This document shows positions 1 to 8,653 of a DNA stretch of 64,000 nt, piece by piece. Where the stretch lies: NCBI GenBank assembly GCA_009692845.1, contig SHYK01000002.1, positions 372,001 through 436,000 of the forward strand, in the 5' to 3' direction. The position numbers and the translations under genes were made by a program. The notes below the pieces were generated by a model that worked only from the letters and a program-made list of their open reading frames with translations, was not told the DNA's origin and did no database searches. The DNA comes from Chloroflexota bacterium. GTDB taxonomy: Bacteria > Chloroflexota > UBA6077 > SHYK01. The first letter of the stretch is position 1. Every line of letters starts with the position of its first letter.

Positions 1-64
1 AGAAGTAGCCTCAAGTGACGCAATACTTTATTTCGAGCTTCGCCTTGCCCGCTGATTCATCCAT
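1..64 (-). CDS. Putative SelW/Rdx-family selenoprotein, 5' end only
   Basis: The reading frame starts with ATG at 64, preceded by a strong Shine-Dalgarno (GGGGGGAGGAAG), and gives MDESAGKAKLEIKYCVT, then TGA at 13-11, then GYF up to the window edge. Read with TGA as selenocysteine, the segment KLEIKYCVTUGYF matches the thioredoxin-like Rdx (SelT/SelW/SelH) start: a short beta strand followed by CxxU and a GY(F/L) turn. Known Rdx proteins are small redox proteins with CxxC or CxxU. The gene follows the cupin gene on the same strand with a 40-base gap, so the two may be co-transcribed. The body of the protein and any SECIS hairpin lie outside the window. The alternative is a meaningless 17-codon frame; the combination of ribosome site, motif and codon position argues against that. 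Confidence 0.55.
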
Positions 65-104
65 CCGCTTCCTCCCCCCGGTCGTCTTTCCCATTATCGA
101 CTAT

Positions 105-641
105 CTACGGTCGGCCTGGCGCCTCACCAGCGGCTTCGGTCGTGCGGGCCCCGAGGGGCTCACTGGCTCCCCGGTCCGTTCTGGGACCCTGCGGGTGCGA
201 GGAGAGGTCCCAGGTGGGAAGCGGTTTGCGCGAGTTCTCAGCGTTGTAGGGGTACGACTCGCCCAGCGGGCTGATCCGGCGGTGGTTTCCGTCTGGACTG
301 CTCACCCGGAGCAAGATGAGCTTTTCATCTTGCAGGCTCTCAAACCAGTAGAAGGTATCTCGGGGCATCACCACCGCATCGCCCCGGTTCAGCACCACGA
401 CCTTTTCCTGCCGGCCTGCGTCCACTCCTAAATGGAAGGCCACCTGGCCATGCAGCACGTAGTAGGTGTGGTCCTGGTTGTCGTGGCGATGCATCCGGCT
501 CTCGCCCGGTCCCTTGTCATAACGCTTGATCACTCCGGAGAGCCCTTCGGTCCCGGGGAGATTGAGGTCTCCGTTCGCGGCCATGATTGCATCGTCCAGA
601 AAAGTGAACACCATCGCTTTGGTATCGGTCTCAGCAGCCAT
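105..641 (-). CDS. Cupin-domain protein
   Basis: The 178-residue protein has a single cupin barrel at about residues 25-125. Visible cupin motif 1 is MHRHDNQDHTYYVLHGQVAFHLG, in which the His pair, the Asp/His and the Gly-containing turn are the usual metal-binding positions; motif 2 runs through RGDAVVMPRDTFYWFES. The C-terminal 45 residues are low-complexity and probably unstructured. Start ATG at 641 is supported by AAAGGAGG eight bases upstream. The function cannot be told beyond a small metal-binding cupin; substrates in the family range from sugars to aromatic acids. It lies upstream of the putative selenoprotein on the same strand. Confidence 0.75.
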   Translation of the reverse strand: MAAETDTKAMVFTFLDDAIMAANGDLNLPGTEGLSGVIKRYDKGPGESRMHRHDNQDHTYYVLHGQVAFHLGVDAGRQEKVVVLNRGDAVVMPRDTFYWFESLQDEKLILLRVSSPDGNHRRISPLGESYPYNAENSRKPLPTWDLSSHPQGPRTDRGASEPLGARTTEAAGEAPGRP

Positions 642-778
642 AAAGCCTCCTTTTAGTGCGCTATTCTCACATTATTCCGCATACCGGGGGGGATTCCGCC
701 AGGCGGTTTCGCCCTCCGAACGATAGGAACGATAGCAGGGAAGGCTGGACGGCTGCCGCCTGGGACGGCGAAGCTTAG

Positions 779-2224
779 GTGAGTTCTCGATGTCCTGGTG
801 CCGCTGCACCACCGATGCGCACAGCGATGGGAAAATCGATTCGGTTGGACCGCTTACTGATTGGTGTGCTCGCGCTTCTGGGCTCAGCCGCCTTGGGCCA
901 GGTGATCGCGGGAGACCCGGAGCCGGCCCTGGCTGCGAGTGCGGCTGCTCCGTTGCCGGCGACTTCCAGTCCAACCCGGACGGCGACCCGGGTCGCGATT
1001 CAGACGCCGACCATTTCTCGCACCAGCACACCCCGGCCCACGAACACCCCCCGATCTACCAATACCCTCAGTCCCACCCGAACCACTACTCCGACCCGCA
1101 CCCCGCGATTACCGACGCCGACACCCACCGCGGTTCCCGAGCTAAATTGGACGAGCATTCATGCGCTGCCGTCGCGGTCCGGTCCACTCCTCGTTGCCTA
1201 TTACTACCCGTGGTACGACGCGAGGACCTGGACCTCTCGCATCACCCCGGACCAGCCCGCCCAGCCCTATATTTCGGCCGATCCGGCGGTGATGGAGCGC
1301 CACATCGGTCAGGCCCAGGGGGCGGGAATCGACGTGTTCAACGTCGCCTGGCTGGGTCCTGGGAATCCGACCGACGCCAACCTCGCCCGGATGCTACCGA
1401 TCGCGGCGGCTCACGGATTTGATCTGACTGTCGGCTTTGAAACCGACAGTCCGTTCCTGAGCTCCCAATCGGATTTCGTCCAGGCATTGCGGTATGCTCT
1501 GGCCAGGTATGCTGCCCAGCCCGGCTACCTCCGCTATGAAGGGAAGCCGGTCCTGTTCTTCTGGCGACCGAGAGCGATTCCGCTCGACGGATTGGAGAAC
1601 CCGGTCGCAGCCTGGCACGCGGTTCGAGACGCCGTCGACCCCAATGGCGATGCGATCTGGATTGCCGAAGGTGATCGATTCGAATTCCTGGAAGTTTTTG
1701 ACGGGATCTATCCCTATAGCGTGGCCTGGTCCCCGGACGTTGACCAAACGCTCCGACTGTACGCGGCGCGCACCCGACGCCAGGCGGAGAACCTCAACAC
1801 ATCCAAGCTCTGGGTGGCCGGGGTCATGCCCGGCTACGATGACCGGCTCACTGGCCGCTCGGACGCCTTTACCCGGGACCGAGCCACCGGAAGGTTCTAC
1901 GGCGAGACCTGGCGGGCGGCGGTGGGCACTCGCCCTGACTGGATCATGATCGTGAGCTGGAACGAATGGGTCGAAGGCACCCAGATCGAGCCCAGTCGCT
2001 CCTATGGCAACCAGTATCTCAACACCACGCGAGCCGCGGTCAGCGCCTGGAAGTCCGCGGTCGCGGACGGACGGGCGGCTCCTCCCATTCGCGGCTCCCC
2101 GGCCGAAGCGGCGCCGCCCGAGGCCGCAGTTGGGGGCATCGCCAGGCAGGACCAACCGGAGGCACTCCCCTCCGAAAACCGCGCGCTTTACCGGCCGCGA
2201 TCAGCGAACTGCTCAACCCGCTGA
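779..2224 (+). CDS. Secreted or membrane-anchored GH99-like glycoside hydrolase
   Basis: An N-terminal hydrophobic segment (RLLIGVLALLGSAALG) is followed by a Thr/Pro/Arg-rich linker (about residues 55-120) and a catalytic-type domain. The domain begins LVAYYYPWYDARTW and includes the AGIDVFNVAWLGPG and MIVSWNEWVEGTQIEPS segments typical of the GH99/WbsX-like glycan endo-hydrolase group. Such proteins act on polysaccharides outside the cell. GTG 779 is the longest start; ATG 827 would place the signal anchor directly at the N terminus and may be the true start. The final 15 or so residues (YRPRSANCSTR) look unnatural, while the overlapping +1 frame continues to 2358 with an acidic tail (SDLETEPDGSDEEASEFE), so a frameshift near 2180 is possible. 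Confidence 0.7.
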   Translation: MSSRCPGAAAPPMRTAMGKSIRLDRLLIGVLALLGSAALGQVIAGDPEPALAASAAAPLPATSSPTRTATRVAIQTPTISRTSTPRPTNTPRSTNTLSPTRTTTPTRTPRLPTPTPTAVPELNWTSIHALPSRSGPLLVAYYYPWYDARTWTSRITPDQPAQPYISADPAVMERHIGQAQGAGIDVFNVAWLGPGNPTDANLARMLPIAAAHGFDLTVGFETDSPFLSSQSDFVQALRYALARYAAQPGYLRYEGKPVLFFWRPRAIPLDGLENPVAAWHAVRDAVDPNGDAIWIAEGDRFEFLEVFDGIYPYSVAWSPDVDQTLRLYAARTRRQAENLNTSKLWVAGVMPGYDDRLTGRSDAFTRDRATGRFYGETWRAAVGTRPDWIMIVSWNEWVEGTQIEPSRSYGNQYLNTTRAAVSAWKSAVADGRAAPPIRGSPAEAAPPEAAVGGIARQDQPEALPSENRALYRPRSANCSTR

Positions 2225-2407
2225 GCGACCTAGAAACCGAACCCGATGGCTCGGACGAGGAGGCCAGCGAATTCGAGGTTGCCTCCCCGCCCGAAGCCAA
2301 CCGCTGGGTCGACGATCCTCCGTCTGCTGAAGAATCGGTCGACGGCGAAGCCGCCTAGGCAGTTGATGTTTTGGTGCCAGCCAGCGCGCATCGTAACCTG
2401 GAGCCGC

Positions 2408-3169
2408 TTAGCCAGCCGCCCCTGGCAGGCCACAGGCGTTGGCGAATCCGGCGCGCACGAGCTCCGAACGAGCGGCGGCTACGTAATCATCTGCGTTGAG
2501 GTCGTCTGAGTTCTGGTAGCCCTCGGCCCACATCAGGCCGGCCAGCGGCCGACCGATCCACCGCACATGCCAGGGCTCAAAAATGTAGCCACTGCTGGAT
2601 CGGGAGGCGCGCGTGTACGGAAAGACGAAGCCATACTCGTGCGCGTGGTCCCACAGCCATTGGCCGGATGCGCTGTCCGCGAAGCCGGATCCCAAGTTGA
2701 AATCGATGGCGGTGCCCAACTGATGTTGCGAGTGGCCGGGCCGGGCAGAGCCGCGGTCGGCGGCATCGGCGCCGAGCAGCCGGACCCAATAGGCATGGGT
2801 TTGGGCTTGGACCTGGTAGGACCGATAGCCTGAGGCCACCCACAGCTGGGCGCGGTCAGTGACCGCGGCTTGCACCATGGCCTCCAGATCCGTGATCAGT
2901 ACCTGGCGGACCTCCCAATAGCCACGTTGTGGGATGCCGACTGAGCTCAGGGGCACCAAATCCGGCGGCACGTAACCATCCGGAAGCGCTTCAGCGCGGG
3001 TGGCGGGAAGTAGCGCCTGGTCGATTTCGGCCCCTCCGAGTGCGCAAGCCGACGCTGCCGCCATGCCTGCATCCGGGCCGGTGCCGCCAGCGGCGGCCGG
3101 CCCGGAAAAGAGGGACGCAAACAGGGGGACGAAAATGATCAGGCTAATCCAGAGCTTTTGAGAGCTCAC
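2408..3169 (-). CDS. D-alanyl-D-alanine carboxypeptidase, VanY/M15B family
   Basis: This exported zinc peptidase (253 residues) trims the D-Ala end of peptidoglycan stem peptides. A signal peptide (residues 1-27, LWISLIIFVPLFASLFSG) precedes the M15B domain. The zinc motif SQHQLGTAID (His149, Asp156) and the later EPWH (Glu198, His201) supply the metal ligands and general base. GYRSYQVQAQTHAYW is the conserved substrate-side helix. Start is GTG at 3169. It is convergent with the GH99-like gene. Nothing seems missing from the catalytic set. Confidence 0.88.
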   Translation of the reverse strand: MSSQKLWISLIIFVPLFASLFSGPAAAGGTGPDAGMAAASACALGGAEIDQALLPATRAEALPDGYVPPDLVPLSSVGIPQRGYWEVRQVLITDLEAMVQAAVTDRAQLWVASGYRSYQVQAQTHAYWVRLLGADAADRGSARPGHSQHQLGTAIDFNLGSGFADSASGQWLWDHAHEYGFVFPYTRASRSSSGYIFEPWHVRWIGRPLAGLMWAEGYQNSDDLNADDYVAAARSELVRAGFANACGLPGAAG

Positions 3170-3252
3170 CGGCTCAGATCCGGACCCAGCGAAACTGCGG
3201 TCGACCTCATCGTTTCCGGTATTCAGCGGTGGCCCGATTAGGAGAGGGCCGG

Positions 3253-3984
3253 CTAAGGCTTGTAGCCGCCGATTAAGGTCATGTTCATCTGTTTCCAGAA
3301 CACGTCCACCGGCTCGAATCCGGCTGCCCCCAGGCTAGCCAGATGGGTCTCGACCGGGTCGTAGTAGTGCCCGGGTAGGGCTGGGCGCTCGGCCCGCTGG
3401 GGATTCGGGCGATCTGCCCGCAGCCGAGCGCTGGCGTCTCGGTAGATTGCCTCGAGCTCGGGACTGCCTGGGGCCACCGAATCGAGATTGAAGAAGCAAC
3501 CTCCGTTATTGAGGTGGCTGAAAATATCCCTGTAGAGGTCAGCCTTGCGGGGAGTCGGCAGATGGTGAATCGCCCGGGTCGAGATGACGACGTCGAAGGC
3601 GGTCGGGATATCCCCCACCATGACGCCATCGACGAAATCGCCGACCGCGTATTCGAATCGCGGACCGAACCGGACCATCCGCTCCAATGCGAGGTCACGC
3701 ATCGGCTCGGAGACGTCGAGCTCGGTGGCTTGTCCGGCTGGAAATTGATCGAGCAACGCCGCCGCCAGAGTCGCCTGGCCGCCCCCGATCTCCAGAATCT
3801 GAACCCGGTCGGTCCGCTCGAATGGAACCAGGGCGATCAGGTAATTGAGGCCGTCGTACCGTTCGGGGCCCTGTGAATCCTCACGATCGACATACTCACG
3901 GACGCGCTCTGGCGTGGTCCAATCCCGGCCATAGCGTTCCATGTAGGCCGCGAGCCCGGCATCCAGGGCCGTTTCTTGACGCAT
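3253..3984 (-). CDS. Class I SAM-dependent methyltransferase
   Basis: The 243-residue protein has a Rossmann-type SAM site at residues 63-70 (ILEIGGGQ), an acidic ribose-binding position in ELDVSEPMRD, and post-motifs YAVGDFVDG and FDVVISTRAIHHLP, as in small-molecule methyltransferases. The frame is open upstream to 4128, but ATG 3984 is preferred because GGAGGG lies just upstream and the upstream residues are low-complexity. The substrate is unknown. The gene is divergent from the carboxymuconolactone-decarboxylase-like gene at 4149. Confidence 0.8.
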   Translation of the reverse strand: MRQETALDAGLAAYMERYGRDWTTPERVREYVDREDSQGPERYDGLNYLIALVPFERTDRVQILEIGGGQATLAAALLDQFPAGQATELDVSEPMRDLALERMVRFGPRFEYAVGDFVDGVMVGDIPTAFDVVISTRAIHHLPTPRKADLYRDIFSHLNNGGCFFNLDSVAPGSPELEAIYRDASARLRADRPNPQRAERPALPGHYYDPVETHLASLGAAGFEPVDVFWKQMNMTLIGGYKP

Positions 3985-4148
3985 GGCGCCCTCCCTATTC
4001 ACGCTGGTCCAGTGTGCAGAGGATAGCACGGCGCGACAGCTCTTCCCATGGGGCGCGGGGTGGCCACGGGAGCCCGAGAGTTGACGGATAATGGGCCATC
4101 TCCGCGCGACAAACTGCGAGCGATCCACTCAGGACGAGGGAGGCTTAT

Positions 4149-4718
4149 ATGGCCCGCATTCCGCTGATTACGCAGAAGGATCAGATTCCGCCCGAGCGGC
4201 ACGCTGAGTATGACGAGATCATGGGCGTGCTGGGCTCGGTCGGCGGTCCCTTCGGCATCTTGATGCACAGTCCGGGACTTGCCGAGATGGTCTGTAAAAC
4301 CGGTGCCCACGTGCGACTCAAGTCCACGTTGACTATGGTCGAGCGCGAGCTGGCCGTGCTGTCGGTCTGTCGTGAAAAGGACGCCGCCTATGAGTGGGGC
4401 GGCCACGTGAACACGGCCCGCCGAGCCGGCATGCGCGACGAGGCTATCGACGCCATGCGCTCGGACGGCGACGTGAGCCGGCTCGAGCCGGACGAGCGAG
4501 ACATCATCTCCTACACGCGGCAGCTCTTGAGGAACAACAAGGTCGAGCAGGACCTCTTCGACGCCCTGGTCGCCCGGCACGACGTTCGGTGGCTGGTAGA
4601 GCTGACCGCGACCATTGGTCAGTACCAGTACATTTCCGCGATGAACAACGCCTTCGGCATGGAGCCCCGAGCCGAGGGCGATCAGCTCCCGGTTCCGCTG
4701 AAAGGAGCGCGCGCCTAA
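4149..4718 (+). CDS. Carboxymuconolactone decarboxylase / AhpD-like protein
   Basis: The 189-residue protein belongs to the AhpD-like fold, with the helical core TMVERELAVLSVCREKDAAYEW followed by GGHVNTARRAGM and the C-terminal VELTATIGQYQYISAMNNAFG helix. The CxxC of peroxidase-type AhpD is absent: the equivalent region has EWGGH, as in the decarboxylase-like branch. Members often accompany catabolic genes, and the exact reaction is unknown. Start ATG 4149 has GAGGGAGG upstream. Confidence 0.82.
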   Translation: MARIPLITQKDQIPPERHAEYDEIMGVLGSVGGPFGILMHSPGLAEMVCKTGAHVRLKSTLTMVERELAVLSVCREKDAAYEWGGHVNTARRAGMRDEAIDAMRSDGDVSRLEPDERDIISYTRQLLRNNKVEQDLFDALVARHDVRWLVELTATIGQYQYISAMNNAFGMEPRAEGDQLPVPLKGARA

Positions 4719-4783
4719 TTCTGGCCCGGGCCCGCCCGACCTGCTTCGAGCGCCTCAGAACGAACGTCAATTGAGGAGGAACG

Positions 4784-4933
4784 ATGCTGCTGGATGAAGG
4801 CGAGCGCCAAGGTCTCGCCGAGCTTGCGGCGAAAGCATTTCCGATTGTCGAGTGGGATGGTCATCGGTTAAGCGTCGGCGGTCTGGGCGCCGGTCCGGTT
4901 CGGCACCGGGGTGTACGACGCCGGGCCATCTGA
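4784..4933 (+). CDS. Small ORF of unknown function, possibly a gene fragment
   Basis: ATG 4784 is preceded by a textbook ribosome site (TTGAGGAGGAACG) and opens a 49-codon frame beginning MLLDEGERQGLAELAAKAFP and ending at TGA 4933. The first 35 residues read like a genuine protein N terminus (EWDGHRLSVGGLG), the last part is Arg-rich. It directly follows the AhpD-like gene on the same strand. I do not recognise it. It probably is the 5' stub of a gene whose remainder was lost when the ABC fragment that follows was joined here. Confidence 0.35.
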   Translation: MLLDEGERQGLAELAAKAFPIVEWDGHRLSVGGLGAGPVRHRGVRRRAI

Positions 4934-4939
4934 AGGAAG

Positions 4940-5256
4940 CGCTAACCTGGACGTTGCCCAGCGAATTGTGAGTGAATTCACGATCGCTCGCACCCTGCTC
5001 CAGCGGCCACGGTGGCTCTTCCTGGACGAGGCTACCTCCGCGCTGGACGAAGCTTCGGAGGACCTGGTCTACCATCTACTTCGCGAGCGGCTCCCTCAGG
5101 CCGCGGTCGTGAGCATCGCCCATCACCCGCGGCTGGCGGCCCATCACGAGCGGGGGGTTCCACCTCCGCCAGAACGGGACCACCGCCGACCTAGAGGTCG
5201 CTCCTGGGCCAACGGTCCGCCACGAACCGTCGAACGCCCCTGAAGCGTCCGCTTAG
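4940..5256 (+). pseudogene. Remnant of a YddA/SbmA-type ABC transporter (C-terminal ATPase end)
   Basis: The translated segment IARTLLQRPRWLFLDEATSALDE carries the Walker B and D-loop of a YddA-like ABC transporter, followed by LLRERLPQAAVVSIAHHPRL with the H-loop. There is no Walker A, signature motif or membrane domain upstream, so about 90 percent of the gene is missing. The frame also breaks in a run of six G at 5152-5157: removing one G continues as RGFHLRQNGTTADLEVAPG to the TAG at 5254-5256, which looks like the normal end. The remnant is therefore truncated and frameshifted. The left junction is near 4940-4980. Confidence 0.65.
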
Positions 5257-5349
5257 CGTTTCCGCCGGCGCGGCGGCAATGCAGTGCTGAATCGCGAAGC
5301 CGGCCCAGGGGCTGTTATGCCCGGTCCCATATACTGGGAGGTCAGGTTT

Positions 5350-5799
5350 TTGGCCGAGCTGGAGCAACTCTTGAAACCGATCTCCCTCCTTTTCTTTGCA
5401 CTGCTGCTCACCGCGGCACTCCCCTCCCTCGCGTCGGCGCAGGAAGATCTTTCTACCAACTCTGGACTCCTCCCCGGTGACCCCCTGCACCGGACCTTTG
5501 CCGAATTTTTCAGGCAAATGGCCGTGTGGCAGGACCAGGTGACCGTGGCGCTCGCCTCGGGAACCGTGGGGGCGGAGCCGGTCGTGAGCGATGCCTTCGC
5601 CGCCCCGCCCGGTTCGGCCCGCTTCTTTGCCGAAAAACAGGCGCACGAGGACTGGGTGGCCCAAGTGGTTAGCTACGTTGCTGGCCAGCCGGAGGGAACC
5701 GACCCTGCACTGTTGCCGGCCGGTGGGTCCCCGTCAGACCTCAACACCGTGGGTGCCGAGGGGACCCTAGATCCAGAGAGCCCTCCGGAGATGGACTGA
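5350..5799 (+). CDS. Small secreted protein of unknown function
   Basis: I choose TTG 5350 because GGGAGG lies eight bases upstream and it gives a clean signal peptide (MAELEQLLKPISLLFFALLLTAALPSLASAQ, cleavage after ASA). The frame is open to GTG 5284. The mature part (about 115 residues) has no cysteines and no motif I recognise. The first half (LLPGDPLHRTFAEFFRQMAVWQDQVTVALASG) looks helical, and the end is acidic and Pro/Gly-rich. A strong terminator follows at 5842. Confidence 0.6.
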   Translation: MAELEQLLKPISLLFFALLLTAALPSLASAQEDLSTNSGLLPGDPLHRTFAEFFRQMAVWQDQVTVALASGTVGAEPVVSDAFAAPPGSARFFAEKQAHEDWVAQVVSYVAGQPEGTDPALLPAGGSPSDLNTVGAEGTLDPESPPEMD

Positions 5800-5841
5800 G
5801 CGACCTCCCTCCGAAACCGCTGATTTCGGCGCCACTATGAG

Positions 5842-5873
5842 AAAGAGCCCCGGGCGGGTGCCCGGGGCTCTTT
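5842..5873 (+). terminator. Intrinsic terminator
   Basis: A perfect 14-bp stem (AAAGAGCCCCGGGC / GCCCGGGGCTCTTT) with a GGGT loop is followed by TCTTTCTG. The symmetric A/T ends would let it work in either direction. It closes the transcript of the secreted protein gene. Confidence 0.85.
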
Positions 5874-5880
5874 CTTTCTG

Positions 5881-6283
5881 TTCGGTTGTTGTTTCGGGTG
5901 GGTTCCGATCTTCCTGGTTACCCCTTGTAGGGTTCTGGAGCGAATCGGCCGTAGGCGATTCTTTCCACTACTCTAGATCGGATGCCCGGGGCGGCTAGCC
6001 TTCCTCTGCGGAAGCTCGGGAAGGCGGAGATCACCCGCGCGCGTCTGTCCGAACTGGACCACCGTCCTCTCCAAGTTCCCTCCCTTCTGGATGTCGGCTT
6101 CTGGTTGACCTTGATACTGGCGAGCGACATCCTGTGTCTGTAGTTTCGTGGGTTCCGATAACCCAGGCCACGCATGGCTGGGCAGTTTCCGCCCGCCCCA
6201 GCGGGTGGGAGTTCAGCGCAGTGGCCCAAGCCACGGCGGCCCGCCGGCCTCCGACGCGCACGCCGCGAACCGGGTTCTGGGCC
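5881..6283. other. Intergenic stretch, no gene recognised
   Basis: About 400 bases between the terminator and the 3' end of the molybdenum hydroxylase gene. Short frames exist on both strands but none has a ribosome site together with protein-like composition. I checked for tRNA, RNase P and 4.5S-like signatures by eye and saw none. It could be the degraded remains of an upstream or downstream gene. Confidence 0.5.
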
Positions 6284-8587
6284 CTACCCCTTCTCGGCGA
6301 TCGCGGCCAAGACCCGTTCGGGAGTGAACGGCGCCTCGGTCACCCGCACGCCGATGGCGTCCTCCAGAGCGTTGGCAATGGCCGCCGCGACCGGGATGCA
6401 CGGAGTTTCGCCGATTCCTTTGGCCCCGAACGGGCCGAAGGTTGAAGGGACCTCCACAATCTCGATGGTGAGATCGGGAATGTGGGGCGCGGTGGTGAGC
6501 AGATACTCCCAAAGGTTGGTGTTGACCGGCGTGCCATCCTCGATGCGAAGCTCCTCGGTGAGGGCATAGCCCAGGCCAAACACGACCCCGCCCTCGATTT
6601 GCCCGCGGCAGCCCAGCAGGTTGATAGCCCGCCCGACATCCTGGGCGGTGAAGTAGCGCTGCACCCGGATGATGCCGGTCTCGGGGTCGACCTCGATCTG
6701 GGCCACGCTGCAGGATGTACTCGGGGCATCAGCGGTCTCCGCTTGCTCGCGGCCGTGCTGTTGAATCTCCCGCTCTCGAACCGGCGCGCTGCTCCCCATG
6801 ATGGCGCCGGCTGGGGAAGTGGTGGCGGCGTGGGCCACCTCGGCTACCGAGATCCGCCGGCCGGGGTCAGAACGGACAAAGACCTGGCTGTCCTTGATCC
6901 CCAGCTCCTCCGAGTCGACGTTGAGGCGTTCGGATGCGAGCCGGAGCAGCTTCTCACGAGCGTCCTCGGCGGCCTGGCGGACGGAGTTGCCGATTCGGTA
7001 GGTCGCGTTACTGCCACCGATTCCGCCTTCTAAAGGAGTGGCATCAGTATCCGCGGCGACCACGGTCACCCGGTCCATGGGCACACCGAGCACTTCACTG
7101 GCAACCTGGGCGACCATCGTCCACTGGCCCCCGCCCTGGTCCGCTGCCCCAGTGAGGACCACGACGCTGCCGTCGACGTCCACCTTGACGGTGGCTGAGC
7201 TTTCACCCGAGAGCGTCCTGGGACTGTAAGCCCAGGTGCCCAGGGCGATGCCCACTCCGGTCTTCAGCTTCGTCGAAGGGGCCTGACCCTCGTCCTTGGC
7301 TCCCCCGTTTTGAGCAAGCCACGTCTGTGCCCGGGCGATGCATTCCTCCAGGCCGGAGTTGCGGAGAATGGCTCCGTTCGGCGCCGCGTCGCCGTTGCGG
7401 AGAATGTTCTTCAGCCGGAGCTGGAGCGGATCCATGTGGAGGTCTCGGGCCAATCGGTCCATATGAGACTCCATAGCCAGGGCGTTGTGGGGTCCCGCGG
7501 GGGCCCGGACAGCACCGGCGGGCGACGTGTTCGTGAAGACCGAGGTGGTCGCGAAGCGCATATTCGGAATTCGGTAAGCCGTGGAGATGGCCGCCGCCGC
7601 TGCCCGTCCGGCGGCGCCGCCGCGAGCACCCTGGAACTCGTCAGTTGCTCCGATGTTGGAGAGCTGCTCGCCTTCCAGGGCCACTACGGTCCCGTCGGCC
7701 TCGGCCGCCATTTTGAGCCGAACCACGAAGGCCGGACGAACGTGGACCGCCTGGAACTCCTCGGTTCGAGTGAGCATGAGCCTGACCGGGCGATGACCGG
7801 ACTTTAGGGCCAACAGGGCCGCGATGGGCTCGACGAAGCCACCCCCCTTGCCACCGAAGTCGCCGCCGATGAGCGGTGCGACGATCCGCACTCGGGAGAG
7901 GGGAAAGCCCAGGGCATTGGCAACCACCGTGCGGGCTCGGAAGGGCGCTTTGATGCTGGCCCAAATAGTCACCTTGCCGGAGCCCTCCACGTGAGCAACC
8001 GCGGAGTGGGTCTCGGTGGAGACGGGGGCCTGGCGGGGAGTCCGATACACCGCCTCATGAATGATGACGCCGGGTGCCGCGAAGGCCGCGTCCACGTCAC
8101 CGATCTCGAAAACTGCCCGGGTCCGCACATTGCCCGTGGACGCACTTCGCTCGGTCCCGGCTGGCTCCGGATGGATAGGCACAGAATCCGGTCGAGCGGC
8201 CTCCTCCGGTTCCAGGATCGCGGGTAAATCTTCATACTCGACTCGGATGAGCGCGATAGCCTGCTGGGCGGCCTCCTCGTCCACCGCCGCCACGGCGGCG
8301 ACCGCTTGGCCCGCCCAGATGACCTTATCCCTTGCCAGGACCCAGTGGTCGCCGGTCGGCTTGACCACATCCTTCCCGGTGACCACGGCGTAAACGCCCG
8401 GGAGTGCCTCGGCCTCACTGGTATCGATGTTGACGATCCGAGCGTGGGGGTAGGGGCTGCGAAGCACCTTCGCCTCCAGCGCGGCGGGGAGACGTACGTC
8501 TCCTGTATAGGTCGCGGCGCCGGTGGCTTTGAGCCAGGCATCTGGCTTCAGTACCGCGTGGCCGATGGTCTCCAACTCATCAATCAT
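6284..8587 (-). CDS. Xanthine/aldehyde/CO dehydrogenase family, molybdopterin-binding large subunit
   Basis: This 767-residue protein is the molybdenum hydroxylase large subunit. It has the N-terminal a/b hammerhead domain (GAATYTGDVRLPAALEAKVL, residues 21-40), the cofactor-contact sequence GGDFGGKGGG, the DQGGGQWT and GGSNATYRIGN segments, and the C-terminal GAKGIGETPCIP with the conserved catalytic Glu. The form I CO dehydrogenase active loop (AYRCSFR) is not present, so an aldehyde- or purine-type oxidation is more likely. In this family the enzyme normally needs FAD and 2Fe-2S subunits; neither is encoded next to it here. Upstream of ATG 8587 is a weak GGGAGAGAG ribosome site. Confidence 0.88.
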   Translation of the reverse strand: MIDELETIGHAVLKPDAWLKATGAATYTGDVRLPAALEAKVLRSPYPHARIVNIDTSEAEALPGVYAVVTGKDVVKPTGDHWVLARDKVIWAGQAVAAVAAVDEEAAQQAIALIRVEYEDLPAILEPEEAARPDSVPIHPEPAGTERSASTGNVRTRAVFEIGDVDAAFAAPGVIIHEAVYRTPRQAPVSTETHSAVAHVEGSGKVTIWASIKAPFRARTVVANALGFPLSRVRIVAPLIGGDFGGKGGGFVEPIAALLALKSGHRPVRLMLTRTEEFQAVHVRPAFVVRLKMAAEADGTVVALEGEQLSNIGATDEFQGARGGAAGRAAAAAISTAYRIPNMRFATTSVFTNTSPAGAVRAPAGPHNALAMESHMDRLARDLHMDPLQLRLKNILRNGDAAPNGAILRNSGLEECIARAQTWLAQNGGAKDEGQAPSTKLKTGVGIALGTWAYSPRTLSGESSATVKVDVDGSVVVLTGAADQGGGQWTMVAQVASEVLGVPMDRVTVVAADTDATPLEGGIGGSNATYRIGNSVRQAAEDAREKLLRLASERLNVDSEELGIKDSQVFVRSDPGRRISVAEVAHAATTSPAGAIMGSSAPVREREIQQHGREQAETADAPSTSCSVAQIEVDPETGIIRVQRYFTAQDVGRAINLLGCRGQIEGGVVFGLGYALTEELRIEDGTPVNTNLWEYLLTTAPHIPDLTIEIVEVPSTFGPFGAKGIGETPCIPVAAAIANALEDAIGVRVTEAPFTPERVLAAIAEKG

Positions 8588-8653
8588 GTTCTCTCTCCCT
8601 TAGTCAATCGAAGCTACACTTTTGGACCTTGCCGATGCCATGGTCGGTGGAAG

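Noticed and set aside
1394-2155. 253-codon open frame antisense to the GH99-like gene
   Set aside because: Arg/Gly-rich composition, no motif, opposite a gene with clear domains.
5881-6283. Possible structured RNA such as RNase P or a Moco riboswitch near the molybdenum hydroxylase
   Set aside because: None of the conserved motifs I know for those RNAs is present, and the stretch is on the 3' side of the hydroxylase gene.
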